From: Sipunculus nudus
Taxonomy: Eukaryota; Annelida; Sipuncula; Golfingiida; Sipunculidae
Reading direction: 5' to 3'
DNA: 64,000 nt
NCBI GenBank assembly: GCA_026874595.1
Contig: CM049317.1
Coordinates: 36,174,901-36,238,900 of the forward strand
The first letter of the stretch is position 1. Every line of letters begins with the position of its first letter. Of this stretch, positions 41,879-54,033 are shown piece by piece. The translations under genes were made by a program, and so were the position numbers. Below the pieces are notes generated by a model. It saw nothing but the letters and a program-made list of their open reading frames with translations, had not been told where the DNA came from and made no database searches.

Positions 41879-41950
41879 TGGAGATGCCGGGGATTGAACC
41901 CGGGGTCTCACACATGCGAAGCGTGCGCTCTACCACTGAGCTACATCCCC
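41879..41950 (-). tRNA. tRNA-Ala(CGC)
   Basis: U20 copy. One variable-loop change (AGACC for AGGCC). Confidence 0.94.
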
Positions 41951-42193
41951 ACCTACTTAGCATTGCAAATGACACTTTCACCTTGAATTCAAATGTTCCG
42001 TTTCCAAAACATAAATACGAATCTAGTATATATTTAACAGGAGTGTTGCGTAATTCATGATCCAGAACGGATATTTTCTGGCGTACATACATTCTCATCG
42101 ATTTTATCTTACTGGCGTGACACTAAGCAGGTTGTATTGGCCAAAAAATGGGATTTTCATGGAAGGCGGAGAGAATAACAAATCAAAAGAACG

Positions 42194-42265
42194 TGGAGAT
42201 GCCGGGGATTGAACCCGGGGCCTCACACATGCAAAGCGTGCGCTCTACCACTGAGCTACATCCCC
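42194..42265 (-). tRNA. tRNA-Ala(TGC)
   Basis: U20 copy, intact; one change in the 3' trailer. Confidence 0.97.
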
Positions 42266-42270
42266 AGGAA

Positions 42271-42352
42271 CGACGAGGATGGGATTCGAACCCACGCGGG
42301 CAGAGCCCATTGGATTAGCAGTCCAACGCCTTAACCACTCGGCCACCTCGTC
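42271..42352 (-). tRNA. tRNA-Ser(GCT)
   Basis: U20 copy, intact. Confidence 0.97.
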
Positions 42353-42461
42353 AGATATTTGCCCAGTGGTTAGTGAACAAACAGTGATGCCAAATAAAAC
42401 GACTGGTTTAAGATTTGTAAATCAATGCCTCTATTGGATCCCATGTTACTGGTAAACGTAA

Positions 42462-42551
42462 CCCGTGATAGCTCAGCTGGTAGAGCGGAGGACTGTAGTG
42501 GCGACATGGGCAGCTATCCTTAGGTCACCGGTTCGATTCCGGTTCGCGGGA
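42462..42551 (+). tRNA. tRNA-Tyr(GTA) with intron
   Basis: U20 copy, intact. Confidence 0.97.
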
Positions 42552-43797
42552 ACTTTTTCATCAGTGTCGGCATCATTGTAGCAAGTGTTTCCATTTATTT
42601 TACACACGTCTTTTAAGCTCATACGTCTCTGTTCATTCCGGTGTGAGATCTTTAGTTTTTTTCACGATGGGAACCAAAAATACTTTAACACTGTCAAAAT
42701 TTCGGCAGCGGCCGGAATTTTTTTCAGGGTTCTTTGTAATGATCTGCGCCCTTAAACTGGTTCTTTCTATCAATACGTTTGTGCGTCTTGCGCAGAATAC
42801 GTAAAGCCGCTTCAAGAGGCAATATTAACCGGTACATTATGCTCTAGCCTCATTTTTAGTAATGATGAACAAATAGAATTAGTTTATTGTCTACACCCGC
42901 CACCAGCTCGTGACCCGTCTCTCAGCCGGCGTGTTCTTGGAATTTCGGCGCCAACTGCCTGTTTTCAACATAATGTTTGCCTTTGTTATGTAAACAGGCA
43001 TGTTTGACAATTTGTATATTACTTTGTTCGTAGAGATTTCGAGCAACCATGTCTGATGGAATATGAGGATCAGGCACATGTTTGTTTATTCTGTAGTGTT
43101 TGATACTTTTCATCAACGTTCTTTCAGCTAATATGTTTCTGTTCACTGCCTGAGAACAGATTTGATTCGCATCACCAAATTTTTTTTTGGCAATACTAAT
43201 GAAAAATATTCATGACATGCCAATGTTTCGATCGGAGGCCGCCGCCAAGAAACAAAAAGCAACCGTATTCTTAACAGGAAATTTATTCATTCAGAGGAAC
43301 GTCGGAATCCACAAGCATGTAAGAGCCAGTAATACTGGCTTAGTGAGAAAGCAGAAGAAGCAGCGGCTTAAATAAATAGCGGCTATAAATGAACATAGCT
43401 ATAACAACATACACCGAAGACCTGAGCACTCTAAAAGATACTCCAGCTGACGGTAGTAAATTACTTAGTGATTTGCTGTGAGGAGTAGCCGAATGGGGAC
43501 CAACTTTACAAAGTGGGCTTATATTTGGCGTATGACACATTTTTTTACTGTGGCGCCATCCACGTATTCACCCGCGTGGTTTTCTTTTCCGTCTGCTATG
43601 TCTGCTTGGTATCATACAACTTTATCCGCTGGTATTTTTAGCAATATTGATCAAGCAAACCTTAGTACCTGTCACAGGTTTATATTTATACTGGGTTAAC
43701 GGCACCACATAATTGAGTGCATGTTCTTTTTGGAAAGAAAAATAAAAGTATGAAAACTGACAGAATTGGGATATATTAAGATATTTAAAAAAATCGC

Positions 43798-43869
43798 TGG
43801 AGATGCCGGGGATTGAACCCGGGGCCTCACACATGCGAAGCGTGCGCTCTACCACTGAGCTACATCCCC
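43798..43869 (-). tRNA. tRNA-Ala(CGC)
   Basis: U21 copy, intact. Confidence 0.97.
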
Positions 43870-44112
43870 ACCTACTTAGCATTGCAAATGACACTTTCAC
43901 CTTGAATTCAAATGTTCCGTTTCCAAAACATAAATACGAATCTAGTATATATTTAACAGGAGTGTTGTGTAATTCATGATCCAGAACGGATATTTTCTGG
44001 CGTACATACATTCTCATCGATTTTATCTTACTGGCGTGACACTAAGCAGGTTGTATTGGCCGAAAAATGGGATTTTCATGGAAGGCGGAGAGAATAACAA
44101 ATCAAAAGAACA

Positions 44113-44184
44113 TGGAGATGCCGGGGATTGAACCCGGGGCCTCACACATGCAAAGCGTGCGCTCTACCACTGAGCTACATCCCC
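44113..44184 (-). tRNA. tRNA-Ala(TGC)
   Basis: U21 copy, intact. Confidence 0.97.
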
Positions 44185-44189
44185 AGGAA

Positions 44190-44271
44190 CGACGAGGATG
44201 GGATTCGAACCCACGCGGGCAGAGCCCATTGGATTAGCAGTCCAACGCCTTAACCACTCGGCCACCTCGTC
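44190..44271 (-). tRNA. tRNA-Ser(GCT)
   Basis: U21 copy, intact. Confidence 0.97.
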
Positions 44272-44380
44272 AGATATTTGCCCAGTGGTTAGTGAACAAA
44301 CAGTGATGCCAAATAAAACGACTGGTTTAAGATTTGTAAATCAATGCCTCTATTGGATCCCATATTACTGGTAAACGTAA

Positions 44381-44470
44381 CCCGTGATAGCTCAGCTGGT
44401 AGAGCGGAGGACTGTAGTGGCGACATGGGCAGCTATCCTTAGGTCACCGGTTCGATTCCGGTTCGCGGGA
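44381..44470 (+). tRNA. tRNA-Tyr(GTA) with intron
   Basis: U21 copy, intact. Confidence 0.97.
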
Positions 44471-45719
44471 ACTTTTTCATCAGTGTCGGCATCATTGTAG
44501 CAAGTGTTTCCATTTATTTTACACACGTCTTTTAAGCTCATACGTCTCTGTTCATTCCGGTGTGAGATCTTTAGTTTTTTTCACGATGGGAACCCAAAAT
44601 ACTTTAACACTGTCAAAATTTCGGGAGCGGCCGGAATTTTTTTCAGGGTTCTTTGTAATGATCTGCGCCCTTAAACTGGTTCTTTCTGTCAATACGTATG
44701 TGCGTCTTGCGCAGAATACGTAAAGCCATTTCAAGAGGCAATATTAACCGGTACATTATGCTCTAGCCTCATTTTTAGTAATGATGAACAAAAGAGAATT
44801 AGTTTATTGTGTACACCCGCCACCAGCTCGTGACCCGTCTCTCAGCCGGCGTGTTCTTGGAATTTCGGCGCCAACTGCCTGTTTTCAACATAATGTTTGC
44901 CTTTGTTATGTAAACAGGCATGTTTGACAATTTGTATATTACTTTGTTCGTAGAGATTTCGAGCAACCATGTCTGATGGAATATGAGGATCAGGCACATG
45001 TTTGTTTATTCTGTAGTGTTTGATACTTTTCATCAACGTTCTTTCAGCTAATATGTTTCTGTTCACTGCCTGAGAACAGATTTGATTCGCATCACCAAAT
45101 TTTTTTTTGGCAATACTAATGAAAAATATTCATGACATGCCAATGTTTCGATCGGAGGCCGCCGCCGAGAAACAAAAAGCAAGCGTATTCTTAACAGGAA
45201 ATTTATTCATTCAGAGGAACGTCGGAATCCACAAGCATGTAAGAGCCAGTAATACTGGCTTAGTGAGAAAGCAGAAGAAGCAGCGGCTTAAATAAATGGC
45301 GGCTATAAATGAACATAGCTATAACAACATACACCGAAGACCTGAGCACTCTAAAAGATACTCCAGCATACGGTAGTAAATTACTTAGTGATTTGCTGTG
45401 AGGAGTAGCCGAATGGGGACCAACTTTACAAAGTGGGCTTATATTTGGCGTATGACACATTTTTTTTTACTGTGGCGCCATCCACGTATTCACCCGCGTG
45501 GTTTTCTTTTCCGTCTGCTATGTCTGCTTGGTATCATACAACTTTGTCCGCTGGTATTTTTAGCAATATTGATCAAGCAAACCTTAGTACCTGTCACAGG
45601 TTTATATTTATACTGGGTTAACGGCACCACATAATTGAGTGTATGTTCTTTTTGGAAAGAAAAATAAAAGTATGAAAACGGACAGAATTGGGATGTATTA
45701 AGATATTTTAAAAAATCCC

Positions 45720-45791
45720 TGGAGATGCCGGGGATTGAACCCGGGGCCTCACACATGCGAAGCGTGCGCTCTACCACTGAGCTACATCCCC
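45720..45791 (-). tRNA. tRNA-Ala(CGC)
   Basis: U22 copy, intact; it lacks the C62A change of related units. Confidence 0.97.
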
Positions 45792-46033
45792 ACCTACTTA
45801 GCATTGCAAATGACACTTTCACCTTGAATTTGAATGTTCCGTTTCCAAAACATAAATACGAATCTAGTATATATATAACAGGAGTGTTGCGTGATTCATG
45901 ATCCAGAACGGATATTTTCTGGCGTACATACATTCTCATCGTTTTTATCTTACTGGCGTGACACTAAGCAGGTTGTATTGGCCAAAAAATGGGATTTTCA
46001 TGGAAGCGGAGAGAATAACAAATCAAAAGAACA

Positions 46034-46105
46034 TGGAGATGCCGGGGATTGAACCCGGGGCCTCACACATGCAAAGCGTGCGCTCTACCACTGAGCTACA
46101 TCCCC
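46034..46105 (-). tRNA. tRNA-Ala(TGC)
   Basis: U22 copy, intact. Confidence 0.97.
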
Positions 46106-46110
46106 AGGAA

Positions 46111-46192
46111 CGACGAGGATGGGATTCGAACCCACGCGGGCAGAGCCCATTGGATTAGCAGTCCAACGCCTTAACCACTCGGCCACCTCGTC
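46111..46192 (-). tRNA. tRNA-Ser(GCT)
   Basis: U22 copy, intact. Confidence 0.97.
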
Positions 46193-46301
46193 AGATATTT
46201 GCCCAGTGGTTAGTGAACAAACAGTGATGCCAAATAAAACGACTGGTTTAAGATTTGTAAATCAATGCCTCTATTGGATCCCATATTACTGGTAAACGTA
46301 A

Positions 46302-46391
46302 CCCGTGATAGCTCAGCTGGTAGAGCGGAGGACTGTAGTGGCGACATGGGCAGCTATCCTTAGGTCACCGGTTCGATTCCGGTTCGCGGGA
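46302..46391 (+). tRNA. tRNA-Tyr(GTA) with intron
   Basis: U22 copy, intact. Confidence 0.97.
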
Positions 46392-47637
46392 ACTTTTTCA
46401 TCAGTGTCGGCATCATTGTAGCAAGTGTTTCCATTTATTTTACACACGTCTTTTAAGCTCATACGTCTCTGTTCATTCCGGTGTGAGATCTTTAGTTTTT
46501 TTCACGATGGGAACCCAAAATACTTTAACACTGTCAAAATTTCGGGAGCGGCCGGAATTTTTTTCAGGGTTCTTTGTAATGATCTGCGCCCTTAAACTGG
46601 TTCTTTCTATCAATACGTTTGTGCGTCTTGCTCAGAAAACGTAAAGCCGCTTCAAGAGGCAATATTAACCGGTACATTATGCTCTAGCTCCATTTTTAGT
46701 AATGATGAACAAAAGAGAATTAGTTTATTGTCTACACCCGCCACCCGCTCGTGACCCGTCTCTCAGCCGGCGTGTTCTTGGAATTTCGGCGCCAACTGCC
46801 TGTTTTCAACATAATGTTTGCCTTTGTTATGTAAACAGGCATGTTTGACAATTTGTATATTACTTTGTTCGTAGAGATTTCGAGCAACCATGTCTGATGG
46901 AATATGAGGATCAGGCACATGTTTGTTTATTCTGTAGTGTTTGATACTTTTCATCAACGTTCTTTCAGCTAATATGTTTCTGTTCACTGCCTGAGAACAG
47001 ATTTGATTCGCATCACCAAATTTTTTTTGGCAATACTAATGAAAAATATTCATGACATGCCAATGTTTCGATCGGAGACCGCCGCCGAGAAACAAAAAGC
47101 AACCGTATTCTTAACAGGAAATTTATTCATTCAGAGGAACGTCGGAATCCACAAGCATGTAAGAGCCAGTAATACTGGCTTAGTGAGAAAGCAGAAGAAG
47201 CAGCGGCTTAAATAAATAGCGGCTATAAATGAACATAGCTATAACAACATACACCGAAGACCTGAGCACTCTAAAAGATACTCCAGCTGACGGTAGCAAA
47301 TTTCTTAGTGATTTGCTGTGAGGAGTAGCCGAATGGGGACCAACTTTACAAAGTGGGCTTATATTTGGCGTATGACACATTTTTTTACTGTGGCGCCATC
47401 CACGTATTCACCCGCGTGGTTTTCTTTTCCGTCTGCTATGTCTGCTTGGTATCATACAACTTTATCCGCTGGTATTTTTAGCAATATTGATCAAGCAAAC
47501 CTTAGTACCTGTCACAGGTTTATATTTATACTGGGTTAACGGCACCACATAATTGAGTGCATGTTCTTTTTGGAAAGAAAAATAAAAGTATGAAAACTGA
47601 CAGAATTGGGATATATTAAGATATTTAAAAAAATCGC

Positions 47638-47709
47638 TGGAGATGCCGGGGATTGAACCCGGGGCCTCACACATGCGAAGCGTGCGCTCTACCACTGAGC
47701 TACATCCCC
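47638..47709 (-). tRNA. tRNA-Ala(CGC)
   Basis: U23 copy, intact. Confidence 0.97.
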
Positions 47710-47952
47710 ACCTACTTAGCATTGCAAATGACACTTTCACCTTGAATTCAAATGTTCCGTTTCCAAAACATAAATACGAATCTAGTATATATTTAACAGG
47801 AGTGTTGCGTAATTCATGATCCAGAACGGATATTTTCTGGCGTACATACATTCTCATCGATTTTATCTTACTGGCGTGACACTAAGCAGGTTGTATTGGC
47901 CAAAAAATGGGATTTTCATGGAAGGCGGAGAGAATAACAAATCAAAAGAACA

Positions 47953-48024
47953 TGGAGATGCCGGGGATTGAACCCGGGGCCTCACACATGCAAAGCGTGC
48001 GCTCTACCACTGAGCTACATCCCC
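47953..48024 (-). tRNA. tRNA-Ala(TGC)
   Basis: U23 copy, intact. Confidence 0.97.
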
Positions 48025-48029
48025 AGGAA

Positions 48030-48111
48030 CGACGAGGATGGGATTCGAACCCACGCGGGCAGAGCCCATTGGATTAGCAGTCCAACGCCTTAACCACTCG
48101 GCCACCTCGTC
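48030..48111 (-). tRNA. tRNA-Ser(GCT)
   Basis: U23 copy, intact. Confidence 0.97.
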
Positions 48112-48220
48112 AGATATTTGCCTAGTGGTTAGTGAACAAACAGTGATGCCAAATAAAACGACTGGTTTAAGATTTGTAAATCAATGCCTCTATTGGATCC
48201 CATATTACTGGTAAACGTAA

Positions 48221-48310
48221 CCCGTGATAGCTCAGCTGGTAGAGCGGAGGACTGTAGTGGCGACATGGGCAGCTATCCTTAGGTCACCGGTTCGATTCCG
48301 GTTCGCGGGA
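48221..48310 (+). tRNA. tRNA-Tyr(GTA) with intron
   Basis: U23 copy, intact. Confidence 0.97.
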
Positions 48311-49559
48311 ACTTTTTCATCAGTGTCGGCATCATTGTAGCAAGTGTTTCCATTTATTTTACACACGTCTTTTAAGCTCATACGTCTCTGTTCATTCCGG
48401 TGTGAGATCTTTAGTTTTTTTCACGATGGGAACCCAAAATACTTTAACACTGTCAAAATTTCGGGAGCGGCCGGAATTTTTTGCAGGGTTCTTTGTAATG
48501 ATCTGCGCCCTTAAACTGGTTCTTTCTATCAATACGTTTGTGCGTCTTGCGCAGAATACGTAAAGCCGCTTCAAGAGGCAATATTAACCGGTACATTAAG
48601 CTCTAGCCCCATATTTAGTAATGGTGAACAAAAGAGAATTAGTTTATTGTCTACACCCGCCACCAGCTCGTGACCCGTCTCTCAGCCGGCGTGTTCTTGG
48701 AATTTCGGCGCCAACTGCCTGTTTTCAACATAATGTTTGCCTTTGTTATGTAAACAGGCATGTTTGACAATTTGTATATTACTTTGTTCGTAGAGATTTC
48801 GAGCAACCATGTCTGATGGAATATGAGGATCAGGCACATGTTTGTTTATTCTGTAGTGTTTGATACTTTTCATCAACGTTCTTTCAGCTAATATGTTTCT
48901 GTTCACTGCCTGAGAACAGATTTGATTCGCATCACCAAATTTTTTTTCGGCAATACTAATGAAAAATATTCATGACATGCCAATGTTTCGATCGGAGGCC
49001 GCCGCCGAGAAACAAAAAGCAACCGTATTCTTAACAGGAAATTTATTCATTCAGAGGAACGTCGGAATCCACAAGCATGTAAGAGCCAGTAATACTGGCT
49101 TAGTGAGAAAGCAGAAGAAGCAGCGGCTTAAATAAATGGCGGCTATAAATGAACATAGCTATAACAACATACACCGAAGACCTGAGCACTCTAAAAGATA
49201 CTCCAGCATACGGTAGTAAATTACTTAGTGATTTGCTGTGAGGAGTAGCCGAATGGGGACCAACTTTACAAAGTGGGCTTATATTTGGCGTATGACACAT
49301 TTTTTTTTACTGTGGCGCCATCCACGTATTCACCCGCGTGGTTTTCTTTTCCGTCTGCTATGTCTGCTTGGTATCATACAACTTTGTCCGCTGGTATTTT
49401 TAGCAATATTGATCAAGCAAACCTAAGTACCTGTCACAGGTTTATATTTATACTGGGTTAACGGCACCACATAATTGAGTGTATGTTCTTTTTGGAAAGA
49501 AAAATAAAAGTATGAAAACGGACAGAATTGGGATGTATTAAGATATTTTAAAAAATCCC

Positions 49560-49631
49560 TGGAGATGCCGTGGATTGAACCCGGGGCCTCACACATGCGA
49601 AGCGTGCGCTCTACCACTGAGCTACATCCCC
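49560..49631 (-). tRNA. tRNA-Ala(CGC), T-stem mismatch
   Basis: U24 copy, C62A. Confidence 0.87.
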
Positions 49632-49874
49632 ACCTACTTAGCATTGCAAATGACACTTTCACCTTGAATTTGAATGTTCCGTTTCCAAAACATAAATACG
49701 AATCTAGTATATATTTAACAGGAGTGTTGCGTAATTCATGATCCAGAACGGATATTTTCTGGCGTACATAAATTCTCATCGTTTTTATCTTACTGGCGTG
49801 ACACTAAGCAGGTTGTATTGGCCAAAAAATGGGATTTTCATGGAAGGCGGAGAGAATAACAAATCAAAAGAACA

Positions 49875-49947
49875 TGGAGATGCCGGGGATTGAACCCGGG
49901 GCCTCACACATGCAAAGCGTGCGCTCTACCACTGAGCTACAGTACCC
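49875..49947 (-). tRNA. tRNA-Ala(TGC), damaged acceptor (GGGTACTG)
   Basis: U24 copy with the acceptor lesion of U14 and U17. Confidence 0.68.
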
Positions 49948-49952
49948 AGGAA

Positions 49953-50034
49953 CGACGAGGATGGGATTCGAACCCACGCGGGCAGAGCCCATTGGATTAG
50001 CAGTCCAACGCCTTAACCACTCGGCCACCTCGTC
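49953..50034 (-). tRNA. tRNA-Ser(GCT)
   Basis: U24 copy, intact. Confidence 0.97.
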
Positions 50035-50143
50035 AGATATTTGCCCAGTGGTTAGTGAACAAACAGTGATGCCAAATAAAACGACTGGTGTAAGATTTGT
50101 AAATCAATGCCTCTATTGGATCCCATATTACTGGTAAACGTAA

Positions 50144-50233
50144 CCCGTGATAGCTCAGCTGGTAGAGCGGAGGACTGTAGTGGCGACATGGGCAGCTATC
50201 CTTAGGTCACCGGTTCGATTCCGGTTCGCGGGA
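50144..50233 (+). tRNA. tRNA-Tyr(GTA) with intron
   Basis: U24 copy, intact. Confidence 0.97.
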
Positions 50234-51480
50234 ACTTTTTCATCAGTGTCGGCATCATTGTAGCAAGTGTTTCCATTTATTTTACACACGTCTTTTAAGC
50301 TCATATGTCTCTGTTCATTCCGGTGTGAGATCTTCAGTTTTTTTCATGATGGGAACCCAAAATACTTTAACAATGTCAAAATTTCGGCAGCGGCCGGCAT
50401 TTTTTTCAGGGTTCTTTGTAATGATCTGCGCCCTTAAGCTGGTTCTTTCTATCAATACGTTTGTGCGTCTTGCTCAGAAAACGTAAAGCCGCTTCAAGAG
50501 GCAATATTAACCGGTACATTATGCTCTAGCCCCATTTTTAGTAATGATGAACAAAAGAGAATTAGTTTATTGTCTACACCCGCCACCCGCTCGTGACCCG
50601 TCTCACAGCCGGCGTGTTCTTGGAATTTCGGCGCCAACTGCCTGTTTTCAACATAATGTTTGCCTTTGTTATGTAAACAGGCATGTTTGACAATTTGTAT
50701 ATTACTTTGTTCGTAGAGATTTCGAGCAACCATGTCTGATGGAATATGAGGATCAGGCACATGTTTGTTTATTCTGTAGTGTTTGATACTTTTCATCAAC
50801 GTTCTTTCAGCTAATATGTTTCTGTTCACTGCCTGAGAACAGATTTGATTCGCATCACCACATTTTTTTTTGGCAATACTAATGAAAAATATTCATGACA
50901 TGCCAATGTTTCGATCGGAGACCGCCGCCGAGAAACAAAAAGCAACCGTATTCTTAACAGGAAATTTATTCATTCAGAGGAACGTCGGAATCCACAAGCA
51001 TGTAAGAGCCAGTAATACTGGCTTAGTGAGAAAGCAGAAGAAGCAGCGGCTTAAATAAATAGCGGCTATAAATGAACATAGCTATAACAACATACACCGA
51101 AGACCTGAGCACTCTAAAAGATACTCCAGCTGACGGTAGTAAATTACTTAGTGATTTGCTGTGAGGAGTAGCCGAATGGGGACCAACTTTACAAAGTGGG
51201 CTTATATTTGGCGTATGACACATTTTTTTACTGTGGCGCCATCCACGTATTCACCCGCGTGGTTTTCTTTTCCGTCTGCTATGTCTGCTTGGTATCATAC
51301 AACTTTATCCGCTGGTATTTTTAGCAATATTGATCAAGCAAACCTTAGTACCTGTCACAGGTTTATATTTATACTGGGTTAACGGCACCACATAATTGAG
51401 TGCGTGTTCTTTTTGGAAAGAAAAATAAAAGTATGAAAACTGACAGAATTGGGATATATTAAGATATTTAAAAAAATCGC

Positions 51481-51552
51481 TGGAGATGCCGGGGATTGAA
51501 CCCGGGGCCTCACACATGCGAAGCGTGCGCTCTACCACTGAGCTACATCCCC
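51481..51552 (-). tRNA. tRNA-Ala(CGC)
   Basis: U25 copy, intact. Confidence 0.97.
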
Positions 51553-51795
51553 ACCTACTTAGCATTGCAAATGACACTTTCACCTTGAATTCAAATGTTC
51601 CGTTTCCAAAACATAAATACGAATCTAGTATATATTTAACAGGAGTGTTGCGTAATTCATGATCCAGAACGGATATTTTCTGGCGTACATACATTCTCAT
51701 CGATTTTATCTTACTGGCGTGACACTAAGCAGGTTGTATTGGCCAAAAAATGGGATTTTCATGGAAGGCGGAGAGAATAACAAATCAAAAGAACA

Positions 51796-51867
51796 TGGAG
51801 ATGCCGGGGATTGAACCCGGGGCCTCACACATGCAAAGCGTGCGCTCTACCACTGAGCTACATCCCC
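51796..51867 (-). tRNA. tRNA-Ala(TGC)
   Basis: U25 copy, intact. Confidence 0.97.
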
Positions 51868-51872
51868 AGGAA

Positions 51873-51954
51873 CGACGAGGATGGGATTCGAACCCACGCG
51901 GGCAGAGCCCATTGGATTAGCAGTCCAACGCCTTAACCACTCGGCCACCTCGTC
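51873..51954 (-). tRNA. tRNA-Ser(GCT)
   Basis: U25 copy, intact. Confidence 0.97.
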
Positions 51955-52063
51955 AGATATTTGCCCAGTGGTTAGTGAACAAACAGTGATGCCAAATAAA
52001 ACGACTGGTTTAAGATTTGTAAATCAATGCCTCTATTGGATCCCATATTACTGGTAAACGTAA

Positions 52064-52153
52064 CCCGTGATAGCTCAGCTGGTAGAGCGGAGGACTGTAG
52101 TGGCGACATGGGCAGCTATCCTTAGGTCACCGGTTCGATTCCGGTTCGCGGGA
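52064..52153 (+). tRNA. tRNA-Tyr(GTA) with intron
   Basis: U25 copy, intact. Confidence 0.97.
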
Positions 52154-53085
52154 ACTTTTTCATCAGTGTCGGCATCATTGTAGCAAGTGTTTCCATTTAT
52201 TTTACACACGTCTTTTAAGCTCATACGTCTCTGTTCATTCCGGTGTGAGATCTTTAGTTTTTTTCACGATGGGAACCCAAAATACTTTAACACTGTCAAA
52301 ATTTCGGGAGCGGCCGGAATTTTTTTCAGGGTTCTTTGTAATGATCTGCGCCCTTAAACTGGTTCTTTCTATCAATACGTTTGTGCGTCTTGCGCAGAAT
52401 ACGTAAAGCCGCTTCAAGAGGCAATATTAACCGGTACATTATGCTCTAGCCTCATTTTTAGTAATGATGAACAAATAGAATTAGTTTATTGTCTACACCC
52501 GCCACCAGCTCGTGACCCGTCTCTCAGCCGGCGTGTTCTTGGAATTTCGGCGCCAACTGCCTGTTTTCAACATAATGTTTGCCTTTGTTATGTAAACAGG
52601 CATGTTTGACAATTTGTATATTACTTTGTTCGTAGAGATTTCGAGCAACCATGTCTGATGGAATATGAGGATCAGGCACATGTTTGTTTATTCTGTAGTG
52701 TTTGATACTTTTCATCAACGTTCTTTCAGCTAATATGTTTCTGTTCACTGCCTGAGAACAGATTTGATTCGCATCACCAAATTTTTTTTGGCAATACTAA
52801 TGAAAAATATTCATGACATGCCAATGTTTCGATCGGAGGCCGCCGCCGAGAAACAAAAAGCAACCGTATTCTTAACAGGAAATTTATTCATTCAGAGGAA
52901 CGTCGGAATCCACAAGCATGTAAGAGCCAGTAATACTGGCTAAGTGAGAAATCAGAAGAAGCAGCGGCTTAAATAAATAGCGGCTATAAATGAACATAGC
53001 TATAACAACATACACCGAAGACCTGAGCACTCTAAAAGATACTCCAGCTGACGGTAGTAAATTACTTAGTGATTTGCTGTGAGGA

Positions 53086-53088
53086 GTA
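53086..53088. repeat. Target-site duplication GTA, left (copy 2)
   Basis: Same unit position as 3482-3484. Confidence 0.9.
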
Positions 53089-53243
53089 TAGTCGGGTCGT
53101 TGAAGCCCAGAAATGAGGTGTACATGGAAAAAAATGGTAGAAAGCTAAATTTGGTGTCATATGAAAGGCCGCATTGAGTAGAATAACATATCCAAAATCC
53201 GCTAAAATCCGCTATGGGGAAAATATTTTACAGCAGTTTGAAA
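53089..53243 (+). repeat. Left terminal inverted repeat (copy 2)
   Basis: As in copy 1, with a T-to-A change just inside the second AAAATCCGCT repeat (CGCTATGGGG for CGCTTTGGGG). Confidence 0.87.
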
Positions 53244-54033
53244 CATTTACTTTTTTAGAATAGAGTGACAGCCTGAAACAGGAAAATCTACGTTGATCCG
53301 CATTTATTTTTTAATCTGTTCACATTCAACATGAGCCAATATTTTTATAATGAATACGACGTTTTATTTTAAAGTGTTCAGTCAAATAGAATCATTTCCT
53401 AAATTTATGTTGTTGTTTTTCAACCTTGAAATAATATTTTATCATTTAAAGTTATGAAACGTAATACATTCAAAATGATACATCTGTACTCCATTGGGCA
53501 GTGTCAAACCATTATTGAAATCTGAATACGGTGTCAATCAAGTAAAACTACATTAGATACATTTATTGCCGGAGTGCGTGCACTTGCTAAGATACAATGT
53601 AATACATCGGGCACTAGGCATTAGACCGACCGCGGCCTGGGGAATATAGCCGTTCCCCTGTAAACGATACCTCGGTCTTGTGGTTTACACGCAAGCTGGT
53701 AGCAGCTCGGGCTTTGTACTCGGTATAAACGCTTGTGTTTTAATACAACGATCTCACCATTGATAAAATGTGTTATCTTCAAATGGTCACATAGATTTAC
53801 AGCGCCCGGGTATCGCCTGTTTTTAAGAAACAAGACAGGTTACACTTCTCAGAAAAGCCTATGATGGCAATTAAACATTCATTTACCCTGACAATTTGGA
53901 CTGAGTTTATCTGCAACTAAGTTTGATAGATTACTAGACTTCTTTATTCATTTGTACAATTGCTACGGCGTAACTTATTTGTTGATATCCATCACTTTTA
54001 TATTTAAATTGCAATAACTGTCCATGATAAAAT
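53244..54033. other. Element 5' untranslated/promoter region (copy 2)
   Basis: Counterpart of 3640-4429 with a few substitutions; no gene recognised. Confidence 0.6.

Larger units (their letters stand above)
41879..43797. repeat. tDNA unit U20
   Basis: 1,919 bp. Spacer 42552-43797 has a short deletion, AACAAATAGAATT near 42870, shared only with U25. Confidence 0.95.
43798..45719. repeat. tDNA unit U21
   Basis: 1,922 bp, spacer 44471-45719. Confidence 0.95.
45720..47637. repeat. tDNA unit U22
   Basis: 1,918 bp, spacer 46392-47637. Confidence 0.95.
47638..49559. repeat. tDNA unit U23 (with patch of diverged spacer)
   Basis: 1,922 bp. Spacer 48311-49559 is of the common type except for a short stretch near 48595-48625 that carries the U4-type variants (CATTAAGCTC, CCCCATATTT, AATGGTGAAC). 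Confidence 0.95.
49560..51480. repeat. tDNA unit U24
   Basis: 1,921 bp; same lineage as U14 and U17. Spacer 50234-51480. Confidence 0.95.
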
